Assembly: GCA_002753395.1 (NCBI GenBank)
Contig: PEAB01000016.1
Coordinates: 1-53,150 of the forward strand
Length of the DNA: 53,150 nt
Direction: 5' to 3'
Source of the DNA: Nitrospirae bacterium MYbinv3
GTDB lineage: Bacteria > Nitrospirota > Thermodesulfovibrionia > Thermodesulfovibrionales > Magnetobacteriaceae
Below are positions 1-9,208 of the stretch, piece by piece; the stretch's first letter is position 1; the number at the start of each line of letters is the position of its first letter. Below the pieces are notes generated by a model. The model saw nothing but the letters and a program-made list of their open reading frames with translations, had not been told where the DNA came from and did no database searches. The translations under genes were made by a program, and so were the position numbers.

Positions 1-110
1 ATATACTCTCTCTTAACATGATGCTCTCCTTATCGATTTAAGTTTGGGAAACTTATTTTATCATAAGGAGAGCTAAAACTTCTTTCGTTTAGGAGTTTTG
101 CAAGAGGCTC
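1..110. mobile_element. End of an IS5-like insertion sequence (partial)
   Basis: The window opens in non-coding sequence that ends at 96-110 with TTTTGCAAGAGGCTC. The same 15-base end, in inverted pairs, bounds the 122 bp element at 47184-47305, so it is read here as the terminal inverted repeat of a DDE-type insertion sequence whose body lies left of the window. The TIR resembles those of IS5-type elements from memory; no transposase is visible to confirm the family. Confidence 0.45.
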
Positions 111-137
111 CGTATATAATTAATTATGGGCAGGTAC

Positions 138-2432
138 TTACCATACAAGAAAGGGGTAAGATTTTTTTCTGTTTTTCTTCCAGAGATCGATCAAATAGAA
201 CTCCAGTAGTGGTCTGTCATCGGTTACGATAGGGATGGTATCGTAGAGGATGTTTCCTACCGGTTGTACATGAGTAAAAAACAAGGGTGATACGTCTTCC
301 ATTTCCGTGAGGTCTCTTGCAACATCTGCGTTGGCGAGTCTCCCGGCGATCCTGTCCGGGGAGATATCAAGGGGTTTCATAGAGCCAATTACGTGCATTC
401 CAATCTTGTTGTAGCCCATTATGAAGTACATGTGTGGAAATACCGTGTTTATGGTATAAAACAACATACTGAAAGTTAATTCGTCGTCAACTCCTGCCAT
501 AGAGCCTGGCATTGGTATCCAATGAGCAAAGATGCCGTCATCCGTTAATCGGGTCTTTACAAGTTCGATGAAGTCCTTTGAGTACAGGTTGTTAACCCCG
601 GCGGCATCAATAGGCGGTGGCGGGTCGATGGTGATTACATCAAAGCGCTCTTTGGTCAATTTCAGGAAGTTCCTTGCGTCGTTTATGACGATTCTACCCT
701 TTGGGTATTGTCGAATCTTTTTGGCATCAGCATGGAAGTAGTCAAATACCTCGACGACCCCATCGACTAATTCCACAACCGTGACATAGCCGCCGTGTGA
801 GATGGCTGAACGATATGTCGTGCCCATACCAAGACACAGGACAAGGGTTTTTTCAGGATTCTTGTGAAGCAGCATGGGCAGATGAGCCATAATCTTGGTG
901 TCCGTGGCCTTGACGGTCATGTATTTTCCATTGACAAGCAAGATATCTGCAAGTTTATCATTTTTTTTCTTAAGCACACTTGTTATCCCCTGTATGCTTG
1001 GCTTGTGGTACACCACCTCGAATCGCCCTTTGGTCTTTTCCCTCATGTTGGAGACAAAGCGACTTTCGCCCCTCATGTTATCAAAACTTATGACCGTCAA
1101 GACCACTGCCAACAATGTCAGTATAACAAACGCCAGTTCCTTTGACACGATGCCGATATACAAAATACAAAACACCACGGTTGACAGGAAGTACAAAAAA
1201 GCAAGCATATATATCGCATCCAGGAAGTCCAGTCTGGGTGCAATGACAAAGCCGGCTGCCAACGATCCAACGGTGGCCCCCAGGGTATTGTACGTGTATG
1301 CCCTGCTGATACTCTTACCCCTGGCGTCTTCAAGCAAGGGGTTAATTATCCTTGTTGTCAACGCAAAACACGCTCCGCAAAGCAATGCTGGCGGTATAAG
1401 CATACTGAATACGTTCAGGTAACTAAGCATGATCGTAGAGAGACTAACCACCTTGCCGCTTAAATGAGACACGCTTCCGGCAAGGGTACCGAAGTAATGC
1501 AAAGCAAGGATAGTCCATACCCCCATGGCAAAGAGTAACATGGTAAGCCAAAGAAACAGCCGTTTGAGTCTCTTTACGACAACCGCCATCAACCAGCTTC
1601 CCAAGGCGATGCCAAGCAGGAATAACAGCACGATCAAAGAAAACCCGTATGTTGAGTTATGTACGAGCGTAGAAAGTAGTCTTGTCCACAACACCTCGGA
1701 GGCCATTGCAAGGGCGCCGCTTACCGTCAGGACGCCAACGGCCATGGCCTCCAGGGGATTAAAGGTGTCCTCTGAGCGGTTTGGTTCCATAGATACCGGC
1801 GCATCAATGCCACCGGAGAGTTTAAACGCGACAATGGCGACCAGGAAGTTAAGCACTGCGGCCAGGGAATTTGTAGCCCTCAGCCCGATAAGCTCAAACA
1901 GGAAAAACCCCGCCGCAAGCATGCCCAAGGCCGCACCAAAGGTATTGAAGGCATAGAGTATACCCACCTTCCATTTCGATGAGGAGCCGCCACCCTCTAA
2001 ACGCAGACAATCGGTCAGCACCGTCAGGGTGGCACCCATAAGAGACGTTGGAATGAGCAGGCCGCAAAATACCAGTATCACCTTTAGGGTCAAACCATAC
2101 ATGGTCGGTGAGCTGTCGTTTAAGAGCGCGCTGAAGATCAAGTCAATAAACCATAGAAATAGCGGGAAGGCAAGCGCAAACATCCCGATCCCTATCTCCA
2201 GCAGGCCGTAGAGTCTCATAAGGTTGCCCATACGATGCAGCAGCCTCCCGGCAAACCAACTGCCTATTGCCATACCCAGCATAAAGCATCCAAGTATGAT
2301 AGAGATAGATATTGTCGTGTTGCCAAAGACAAGACTCAACCATCTTGCCCATATGACTTGATAGATCAGGGCAGAGGTACCGGATACCGTAAATATTATG
2401 TATACCTTAACGTCATTATTTTGTTTTTTCAC
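138..2432 (-). CDS. Multi-pass membrane protein with C-terminal spermidine synthase-like domain
   Basis: A 764-residue protein. About the first 460 residues are a series of hydrophobic segments in two similar halves, like an MFS-type or fused spermidine-synthase membrane region. The C-terminal part (about residues 480-700) has a Rossmann methyltransferase-like fold: the glycine-rich LVLCLGMGTTY near residue 532 and DPPPPIDAAG near 605 match the nucleotide-binding and catalytic loops of polyamine aminopropyltransferases. Fused membrane/spermidine synthase proteins are common in environmental bacteria and their substrates are mostly unknown, so production of spermidine is not established. The ATG at 2432 precedes the first membrane segment. 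It stands alone, facing away from the kinase at 4070. Confidence 0.8.
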   Translation of the reverse strand: MKKQNNDVKVYIIFTVSGTSALIYQVIWARWLSLVFGNTTISISIILGCFMLGMAIGSWFAGRLLHRMGNLMRLYGLLEIGIGMFALAFPLFLWFIDLIFSALLNDSSPTMYGLTLKVILVFCGLLIPTSLMGATLTVLTDCLRLEGGGSSSKWKVGILYAFNTFGAALGMLAAGFFLFELIGLRATNSLAAVLNFLVAIVAFKLSGGIDAPVSMEPNRSEDTFNPLEAMAVGVLTVSGALAMASEVLWTRLLSTLVHNSTYGFSLIVLLFLLGIALGSWLMAVVVKRLKRLFLWLTMLLFAMGVWTILALHYFGTLAGSVSHLSGKVVSLSTIMLSYLNVFSMLIPPALLCGACFALTTRIINPLLEDARGKSISRAYTYNTLGATVGSLAAGFVIAPRLDFLDAIYMLAFLYFLSTVVFCILYIGIVSKELAFVILTLLAVVLTVISFDNMRGESRFVSNMREKTKGRFEVVYHKPSIQGITSVLKKKNDKLADILLVNGKYMTVKATDTKIMAHLPMLLHKNPEKTLVLCLGMGTTYRSAISHGGYVTVVELVDGVVEVFDYFHADAKKIRQYPKGRIVINDARNFLKLTKERFDVITIDPPPPIDAAGVNNLYSKDFIELVKTRLTDDGIFAHWIPMPGSMAGVDDELTFSMLFYTINTVFPHMYFIMGYNKIGMHVIGSMKPLDISPDRIAGRLANADVARDLTEMEDVSPLFFTHVQPVGNILYDTIPIVTDDRPLLEFYLIDLWKKNRKKSYPFLVW

Positions 2433-2473
2433 AAGACCTTCTCCAAAAAATACAGCGTGACTAAACTCTAAAC

Positions 2474-3795
2474 GTATCCTCTTTAAATTTCATGGTAAGC
2501 ATTTTTACCCTTGTGACAATCCTTCTGTCTTGCTTCTGATTATATCAGACAAAGCTGGCATTTCAAATTGTCTGCTTATCCTATCCGACAAATATCTATA
2601 GGCGTTAACTCCCAACTTTTTAGCAGTTCGGATAATTGATAAAAAAGAATCTTTTGCCTTTGTACCTTCATCTGTTTTTGTCTGTAAGCTCACGTCTCTA
2701 TACCTTACCTGAACCCTTGCTTCCAGTTCTGTCCCATTATTGTGTAACGGTATCTCTGGATATTTCAGTACCTTTAGCATCTCCGCTTTTTTTGCACATG
2801 TCTTCATTATCCTCTCATCCAACTCCATATACCCTGTCTGTTGCCAGAATATTCTGTCAAACTCCTCATCTAATATCTTTGCTGCTTCTTCCGATGGCTC
2901 TTCCTTGTACCTTAATAACTTCTTATAGTATCCCCAGTATTCTTCTAAAAACCGAGCAATCTTTCGTTTATTGTCGGAGATAATGGGCATTAACTTCTTG
3001 TAATGCCTCCCCTCATGCACCCAACATAGTCCTAAATCCTGTTATGGCTCTTGCCAACTTTGAGTGGGTAAGCTTAACAACCCCACCTCTGAACGGTAGG
3101 GAATGAGAAATGGTAAACCTTGTCATGTTGCCTTTAATCTCTATTGTTTTCGAAGGAAAGCCTATAAAGGATAAGGCTGTAGATTGTAACCTCCGCTCCC
3201 GTTGGTCGCTAACCTTAAGTTGAGTAACACTTGAAGTAAGAAGGAACCATTGGAAATCTCCTTTTTAAATTCTATATTGTCTGTCTCTATTTTTAAGTCT
3301 TGTACAATGACACTCTCATGTCCTTTAAACTCAGCATCTGCCGGCAAATTCTCCTTGTCAACATGACACATCACTGTCATGTTTATCTTTATCTTCTCTA
3401 CTTTTGAGTCTCTATTTCTTTTATTCTTATCCTTCCCTTCATCCGTTCTCCTTTCTTTTTCTGATGAAATATCATTATCACCATCTTTACTGACATTATT
3501 TTTCGGTAATCCTGCAGATTTTCCCTGTTCTCCCTTTAATCGATTGATCTCATCTCTTAGCTTCTGGTTTTCAACTTGAAGCCCCCTGTTTGTTGAGGAT
3601 AAATCCTCTATCAAATTATAAAGCAGATAAACGCCATTTTTGACATCCACATCCACTTTCTCTATATCGATGTGAGTCCCTCCAGCTTTGATTCTATCTC
3701 TTGCTGATTCATATGTAATAGTCTATCTCTTATTGAACTATTTTGCAATAATTATTTTCCTAGTACCACTCTACCATGCTTTTTAAAGAAGATAC
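2474..3795 (-). mobile_element. IS66-type insertion sequence relic with terminal inverted repeats
   Basis: Imperfect inverted repeats begin GTATCCTCTTTAAA (2474 onward) and, on the other strand, GTATCTTCTTTAAA (3795 downward); both run on to CATGGTA and match at about 20 of 25 bases. Between them lies a broken transposase gene. The right end abuts a double-hairpin repeat at 3796. No target-site duplication is evident. The same two distinguishable ends occur on short elements at 31612, 32233 and 39998, which look like non-autonomous derivatives. Classical IS66 ends differ (they usually start GTAA), so the link between TIR and transposase is inferred from position. Confidence 0.6.
2505..3656 (-). 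pseudogene. IS66-family transposase, internally deleted
   Basis: Two reading-frame pieces belong to one transposase. The N-terminal piece (3656 to 3162, 164 residues) has the coiled LQVENQKLRDEINRLKGEQGK segment that opens IS66-type transposases. The C-terminal piece (3020 to 2505) has the family's late motifs: CWVHEGRHYKKL, whose first Cys-Trp lie just upstream of the ATG at 3020, HNNGTELEARVQVRYRD, and a SFLSIIRTAKKLGVNAYRYL helix. The roughly 140 bases between cannot encode the missing central domain, and the frame breaks there, so most of the catalytic DDE core is deleted. Full-length relatives are about 500 residues. It cannot make active transposase. Confidence 0.8.
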
Positions 3796-3925
3796 GGGCT
3801 TTGCCCTCCCTAGACCCTCCCACAAGGGGACTCGTCCCCTTGACCCTGTAAATGTCAGACGTGGCTGCTTAAGACGTCGCCCATGTGCATACATGTTAAT
3901 GCTTAAGTCAACAGCATTACCCCTA
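3796..3925. repeat. Double-hairpin repeat (family R1), long form
   Basis: Starts directly at the IS66-type relic end. It contains the hairpin AAGGGGACTCGTCCCCTT, then the long-form extension with TGTAAATGTCAG and GCATACATGTTAATGCTTAAG, also seen at 19448-19684 and 42709-42950. It runs straight into half of an R2 element. No gene is present in 3657-4069. Confidence 0.8.
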
Positions 3926-3978
3926 GCCCCTCCCATCAAGGGAGGGGGATTGAATATCACTACCTCTGCAGGATTACC
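3926..3978. repeat. R2 mini-element, right half only
   Basis: Right half of the R2 element: the palindromic CCCCTCCCATCAAGGGAGGGG, then AATATCACTACCTCTGCAGG and the terminal repeat (GGATTACC). The left half is replaced by an R1 repeat. The complementary left half lies at 19374-19435, also fused to R1. Confidence 0.7.
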
Positions 3979-4069
3979 GAAAATTTTACATGCTTTCTGA
4001 AGAGGATATGTGTAGAGACTGTTATCTGCGCTGTGATTAATAGAGATGGAATAGGGTATAATTATAGCT

Positions 4070-5548
4070 ATGAGGTATCTTATGAAGTCTGGACACTATA
4101 GGATAACGATAAGATTAGTTATAGGTTTTTGCCTGTTTCTGTCCATAATATCGGCTCTGGTGGGGATATCCATCTCTTATCTGAGCACTTTGGAGAGTTC
4201 TGTTGATGAGATAGTAAAGAAGCATAATGCTCAGTTGGTGGCTTCCCTGCAGATGCAGTATCTTGTCCGCCATATCTCTGTGCTTGTTAGAAATGTATTG
4301 CTCTTGGATGACACCATTCAAAGAGAATTTGAGCTTAAACGGTTAAATGATGCTAAAAAGCAGTATATAGAAAAGAGAGAAGAGCTAAAGGCGAAGTGCA
4401 ATGACGATCGGTCAAAGGCTATGTTTAAAAAACTCATCGAGGATGAGGTAACGACTATTTCATTATGGGACAAAGTAGCTTCCCTCCGCATCTCAGGTAA
4501 GAAAAAAGAAGCAACCAATCTGCTCATCAATGAAGTCCGTTTTTTTCAATGGAAATGGTTAGGAGATATAGACGATTTCGTGGAGATGGAGAAGGAGCAT
4601 GTCAAACATGCTAATATCGATGCCGCCAATCTATACAAGAGGGCAAGGAATACGGTTACTCTATGGGGGTTGTTAGCGGTTATTTTGGGGACATTTATTT
4701 CTTTCGTTATAACAAAGAGCATATCTGCTCCATTAGAAGACAAGATACATGAAGAGATATCAAAACGCAGAGAGCAAGAACAAATATTGGTGTATCAATC
4801 AAAACTGGCAAAGATGGGACAGTTACTTGTATCCATTTCCCACCACTGGAGGCAGCCCCTTAATGCGGTGGGATTAATTGTTCAAGATATTCAAGATGCT
4901 CACGAAAATGGTGAACTTGATACCACATACTTAAAAAATTCTGTGAAAGACGCGATGGAAGAATTGAAAACCATGTCAGACACCATAAATAACTTCAGAG
5001 ACTTCTACAGGCCGAAAGAAGAAAAAGAACGTTTTGACTTAAAGAAGGCTGTAGCAGAGGTGTTAGAGCTTCTTAATCCAATTTTAAAAGACAATTATAT
5101 AGAGTTTATACTCACTTGTCATGCGCATAACGAAACATTTACAATACCTTCAGAGGTAACCGCCTGCAATTATTCGTCGATTATAACGTACAAGCAGCAT
5201 TTCCAATACGTCATCTTAAACATATTGAACAATTCAAAAGACGCTATCTCCGAACAGAGAAAATGCGGATTACTTGGAAAAGACGATAGCGGTATCATAT
5301 CTATAGATTTCTATAAAACGGTTAATATGATTACTATAAATATAACTGACAACGGCGGTGGAATTAACAGAAACATCTTAGAGAGGATATTTGAGCCTTA
5401 CTTTACTACAAAGGAGCAGGGAAAAGGTATAGGTCAAGGTTTGTACGTGTCAAAGATAATCACCGAAACGTATTTGGATGGCAGGATTGATGTTGAAAAC
5501 ACCAAGGACGGAGCTGTCTTTAAGATTATGCTAAGAGGAGATCAATAG
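4070..5548 (+). CDS. Membrane sensor histidine kinase (HQWRQPLN-like class)
   Basis: A 492-residue kinase. A membrane helix (about residues 13-35) and a second one (about 193-215) enclose a periplasmic, mostly helical domain of the four-helix-bundle type seen in chemoreceptors. A short coiled segment leads to the H box SISHHWRQPLN with the phospho-acceptor His at residue 258; in relatives the motif is HQWRQPLN, so H259 replaces the usual Gln. The HATPase part shows the N box ILNNSKDAI, the D box DNGGGI and GIGQGLYVSK. It therefore autophosphorylates in response to an envelope signal. No response regulator is adjacent. The stop is 8 bases before the TMTC-like gene, suggesting co-transcription. 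Confidence 0.88.
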   Translation: MRYLMKSGHYRITIRLVIGFCLFLSIISALVGISISYLSTLESSVDEIVKKHNAQLVASLQMQYLVRHISVLVRNVLLLDDTIQREFELKRLNDAKKQYIEKREELKAKCNDDRSKAMFKKLIEDEVTTISLWDKVASLRISGKKKEATNLLINEVRFFQWKWLGDIDDFVEMEKEHVKHANIDAANLYKRARNTVTLWGLLAVILGTFISFVITKSISAPLEDKIHEEISKRREQEQILVYQSKLAKMGQLLVSISHHWRQPLNAVGLIVQDIQDAHENGELDTTYLKNSVKDAMEELKTMSDTINNFRDFYRPKEEKERFDLKKAVAEVLELLNPILKDNYIEFILTCHAHNETFTIPSEVTACNYSSIITYKQHFQYVILNILNNSKDAISEQRKCGLLGKDDSGIISIDFYKTVNMITINITDNGGGINRNILERIFEPYFTTKEQGKGIGQGLYVSKIITETYLDGRIDVENTKDGAVFKIMLRGDQ

Positions 5549-5555
5549 GCTTTTT

Positions 5556-7421
5556 ATGATTAAAACTGTCTGGAATCAAATCCAAGGTCGATACCTACAT
5601 TTGATAATTGTAGTTATTCTAACATTGTCAACTATGTCGGTGTATCATCAGTTACGTAATAATGATTTTGTCAGCTACGACGACTACAAGTATGTTACCG
5701 AGAACCCCAATATAGCAAGAGGGTTTACAGTTGATGGGGTCAAGTGGGCATTTAAGACCACATACTTTTCAAACTGGCATCCGGTTACATGGTTATCGCA
5801 TATGTTAGACATCCAACTGTACGGTATGCACCCCAGAGGACACCATGTTACAAGCGTGATTATCCACATGCTAAATACGCTGTTGTTGTATCTGTTCCTT
5901 TCCAGGACAACGGCAAAGGTCTGGCAGAGCGCTTTTGTTGCATCGCTGTTTGCCCTACACCCGCTTGCCGTGGAATCTGTTGCCTGGGTCTCGGAGCGTA
6001 AGAATCTCTTGGTTACCTTTTTCTGGTTGACAGCAATGACAGCCTATGTCTCCTACGTGCGCAGCCCCAATGCAGCCAAGTATCTTGCCGTGTTGACATT
6101 GTTTGCCCTTGGGATAATGTCCAAGCCAATGATAGTGACGTTTCCCTTTACCCTGCTTCTGCTTGATTATTGGCCATTAGGACGCCTATCGAGTGTGGAG
6201 AACGGGATTTATAAATTTAAGATAGACAGGTCAAGACTTACAGCCTTGATTATAGAAAAGATACCGTTTTTTGTGCTAACTATTGCCTCAAGCGTCATAA
6301 CCGTATTCGTTCAACGAAAAGGCGGCGCTATGGTTTCAATTAAGTCATTGTCCATTGCGTCGCGCATGTTAAACGTTATCATTTCTTATGCCGGATATAT
6401 AAGAAAGATGCTATGGCCAACCGATTTAGCGGCGTTTTATCCTTACCTTAAAGATCACTCCATTTGGGAGATTATTATATCTGTGCTTGTTCTGTTGATT
6501 GTAACCATCTTTGCCCTGTGGCGGATCAGACATAACCCGTATATATTGATGGGCTGGTGCTGGTTTTTAGGAACGCTGGTGCCGGTTATTCAGATAGTGC
6601 AGGTGGGAGTGGCACCTATGGCTGACCGATACACGTATGTGCCCATTATTGGGTTGTTTATTATAATTGCGTGGGGCATTGCCGATTTATCGGGGAAATG
6701 GCGTTCTCTTAGGACTGTCTTTACTGCCTCATCAGTAGTCGTTCTTATGACGTTTACAATGTATACGTGGAGGCAGACAGAGTACTGGAGGGATTCATTT
6801 GCGCTTTACGAACATGCGATACATGTAACCAAGTACAATTACGTAGCTCACAACAACTACGGACAGGCCCTTATGAAGGCAGGTTTGGTGGATGAGGCCA
6901 TAACCCATTTTGCCGAAGGACTTAAGGTAATGCCCTTTAGCGAGGAGATCAACTACAATATGTGGCTTGCCCTTAGTAGAAAGGGAAAGAGTGCTGAGGC
7001 TCAACAGTATCTCTTGAAGTCTGCGGCCCTATGGTTTGGCGGTGACAAGGCCACCCTGTACAAACAAATAGCCATAGACCTCTTGAATCAGAAAAACTAT
7101 AAGGAGTCCATTGATTACTTCCTAAGATCTGCATTGATTAATAATAAAGATGCAGATCTGTTTAGGGATCTAGGTTTTGCTCTGAGTGCGCTAAAAAGAT
7201 ACGATCAGGCGCTCGCCTCTTTAGACAAAAGCATATCGCTAGATGCCACCAAATGGCAGCCGTACTACAACAAGGGACTCGTTTTAAAAGAACTAAGTCA
7301 ATACGGCGAGGCCGAGGCGCAATTTACAAAGGCGCTTACCCTTAACCCTAACTCCGAACTGGTAAGCACAGCCCTTGATAACTTGCGCAAAGAAAGACAT
7401 GGCAAGGCTCAAGTACGATGA
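5556..7421 (+). CDS. TMTC-like membrane glycosyltransferase with C-terminal TPR repeats
   Basis: A 621-residue protein. The N-terminal two thirds hold many membrane helices with GT-C family features: an early acidic loop (FVSYDDYKYV, near residue 38), NWHPVTWLSHMLD, and HPLAVESVAWVSERKN, sequence hallmarks of the TMTC/DUF1736-type group. The last 180 or so residues are tetratricopeptide repeats (for example YVAHNNYGQALMKAGLVDEA and WQPYYNKGLVLKELSQY). GT-C enzymes use lipid-linked sugars to glycosylate proteins at the outer face of the membrane; the exact donor and target cannot be read from sequence. It sits between two histidine kinases with 7-45 base gaps, so the three genes may form one unit. 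Confidence 0.8.
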   Translation: MIKTVWNQIQGRYLHLIIVVILTLSTMSVYHQLRNNDFVSYDDYKYVTENPNIARGFTVDGVKWAFKTTYFSNWHPVTWLSHMLDIQLYGMHPRGHHVTSVIIHMLNTLLLYLFLSRTTAKVWQSAFVASLFALHPLAVESVAWVSERKNLLVTFFWLTAMTAYVSYVRSPNAAKYLAVLTLFALGIMSKPMIVTFPFTLLLLDYWPLGRLSSVENGIYKFKIDRSRLTALIIEKIPFFVLTIASSVITVFVQRKGGAMVSIKSLSIASRMLNVIISYAGYIRKMLWPTDLAAFYPYLKDHSIWEIIISVLVLLIVTIFALWRIRHNPYILMGWCWFLGTLVPVIQIVQVGVAPMADRYTYVPIIGLFIIIAWGIADLSGKWRSLRTVFTASSVVVLMTFTMYTWRQTEYWRDSFALYEHAIHVTKYNYVAHNNYGQALMKAGLVDEAITHFAEGLKVMPFSEEINYNMWLALSRKGKSAEAQQYLLKSAALWFGGDKATLYKQIAIDLLNQKNYKESIDYFLRSALINNKDADLFRDLGFALSALKRYDQALASLDKSISLDATKWQPYYNKGLVLKELSQYGEAEAQFTKALTLNPNSELVSTALDNLRKERHGKAQVR

Positions 7422-7465
7422 TATCTGGGGGTGCATAATTTTCATGTTTCATTTGAGTAGAAAGC

Positions 7466-9076
7466 ATGCCTTTGTTTAACCATTATTTGTTGTTCCATAG
7501 TGTAGCGGAGATATTCAGTATTATAGTGGCATACTCAATATTTGTTGTTGCATGGAACTCAAAAAAATGGATGGCTAACGACTATCTGCTATTCTTAGGC
7601 ATAGCGTCGCTGTTCATAGGTGTTTTAGACTTGGTTCATACCCTTGCATTTAAAGGTATGGGTGTTTTTATTAATCACGATGAGGTCAATAGGGCAGCAA
7701 GCATCTGGATTGCGGCTCGCTATCTTGAAAGTATCTCTTTGCTCATTGCACCTCTGTTTTTCAAAAAAAAGCTACATATTAAACCCGTTATCTTAATATA
7801 TTCGCTCATTGTGTTTGTTGTTCTTGGAGCTATAATCTTTTGGGGTATTTTTCCAACCTGTTTCGTAGACGGCAAAGGGTTGACCAGTTTTAAAAAGATA
7901 AGTGAATATGTAATTTCGCTGATACTCTTGACAGCTTTGTTTATGCTGCGTAAGAATCGGAAAGAGTTTAATCCAAAGGTCTTTAAACTATTGAACTATG
8001 CAATTATTGTCACAATATTTACCGAGTTGATGTTTACATTCTACTCCCTGCCTTACGATATCTTTAATTTTGCCGGACACATATTAAAGATAGCGTCTTT
8101 TTTCCTGATGTACAGGGCAATAGTAGTAACTGGGATTAAGAGGCCATTTGATATCATCTTCAGGCAGTTGAAGCACAACGAGGATGAGTTAAGACACCTC
8201 AACAGGCAGCTTGAGATACGCGTTGATCAAGAGGTTACAGTTAGTCACCAGAAGGAGCAGCTGCTCATTCATCAATCCAAGATGGCGGCTATGGGTGAGA
8301 TGATCGGGGCAATAGCCCATCAGTGGCGGCAGCCACTTAATGCTATAAGCGTGATGATAATGGACGTTAAGGATGCTTATGTCTTTGGAGAGATCAATGA
8401 AGACTATATAAATACAATAACGCAGAATATTGACAACCAAATCCAGTTTATGTCAAATACGATAAACGATTTCAGGAAATTCCTGCAACCCTCTAAGGAA
8501 AAGGTTCCATTTAATGTCTCACATGCCATTAAGGATGTTCTATTACTCTTTGCCTTTATGATGAATAAAAACTATATAGAAATCAAGTTGGAGTGTAAAG
8601 AGAGCGGCGTAAAAAAAATCCTGTTTAGACAAGACTGCATTGATATCTGTCAATGTGAGGAAGGATTTATCGTTTATGGCTATCCAAACGAGTTCAAACA
8701 TGTAATTTTTAATCTTATTAACAATGCAAGAGACGCTATAATTACAGGCAGGGTCCGAGGGGTTAGTTCTAAAGAGACAAAGGGCGATATATCAATTGTG
8801 CTTTACTCGATAAACAGCAGTGTGAGGATCGAAATAGCGGATAACGGCGGCGGCATACCTCAAGAGATAATGGAGAGGGTTTTTGACCCTTACTTTACTA
8901 CAAAGGAGGAAGCACAAGGCACGGGTATTGGCCTTTACATATCCAAGGTCATAATTGAAAACAACATGTCTGGTCACTTGTCTTGTGAAAACTCAGACAC
9001 TGGCGCTATCTTCAAAATAGACCTGAAGTATATGGCTAAACCAGTCCATACCCTTGACACCTCAGAAAAGAAGTAA
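7466..9076 (+). CDS. MASE3-type membrane histidine kinase
   Basis: A 536-residue kinase. About residues 8-225 form seven membrane helices with the MASE3 pattern (NDYLLFLGIASLFIGVLDL, HTLAFKGMG), a sensory module with no large periplasmic loop. A coiled stretch follows, then the H box IGAIAHQWRQPLNAI with His at residue 285, the N box LINNARDAI, DNGGGIP and GTGIGLYISK. HisKA and HATPase parts closely resemble those of the kinase at 4070, so the two are probably paralogues carrying different sensors. The start ATG at 7466 has a weak GAGTAGAAAG upstream. The R1 hairpin plus T run at 9188-9215 would terminate its transcript. Confidence 0.88.
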   Translation: MPLFNHYLLFHSVAEIFSIIVAYSIFVVAWNSKKWMANDYLLFLGIASLFIGVLDLVHTLAFKGMGVFINHDEVNRAASIWIAARYLESISLLIAPLFFKKKLHIKPVILIYSLIVFVVLGAIIFWGIFPTCFVDGKGLTSFKKISEYVISLILLTALFMLRKNRKEFNPKVFKLLNYAIIVTIFTELMFTFYSLPYDIFNFAGHILKIASFFLMYRAIVVTGIKRPFDIIFRQLKHNEDELRHLNRQLEIRVDQEVTVSHQKEQLLIHQSKMAAMGEMIGAIAHQWRQPLNAISVMIMDVKDAYVFGEINEDYINTITQNIDNQIQFMSNTINDFRKFLQPSKEKVPFNVSHAIKDVLLLFAFMMNKNYIEIKLECKESGVKKILFRQDCIDICQCEEGFIVYGYPNEFKHVIFNLINNARDAIITGRVRGVSSKETKGDISIVLYSINSSVRIEIADNGGGIPQEIMERVFDPYFTTKEEAQGTGIGLYISKVIIENNMSGHLSCENSDTGAIFKIDLKYMAKPVHTLDTSEKK

Positions 9077-9123
9077 GAATTATACCACTTTAATATATTA
9101 CTCACTGTATACACAGTCAACAT

Positions 9124-9208
9124 CTTAAGCAACCACGTTGGACATTTACGGGGTCAAGGGGACTGGTCCCCTTGCGGAGGGGTCTGAGGGGAGGCAGAGC
9201 CTCCCCTT
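9124..9208 (+). repeat. R1 double-hairpin repeat acting as terminator and protein tail
   Basis: Carries both R1 hairpins: AAGGGGACTGGTCCCCTT and GGGGAGGCAGAGCCTCCCC, the second followed by TTTTTCTTTTTT. On the plus strand this looks like a Rho-independent terminator for the kinase ending at 9076. On the minus strand it encodes the last residues of the methyltransferase that starts at 9975. Confidence 0.75.

Noticed and set aside
3760-4000. Frames of 66-74 codons inside the R1/R2 repeats (also at 19444-19657 and 42736-43017)
   Set aside because: They are translations of repeat DNA; the same peptides recur at each copy on both strands and lack ribosome sites.
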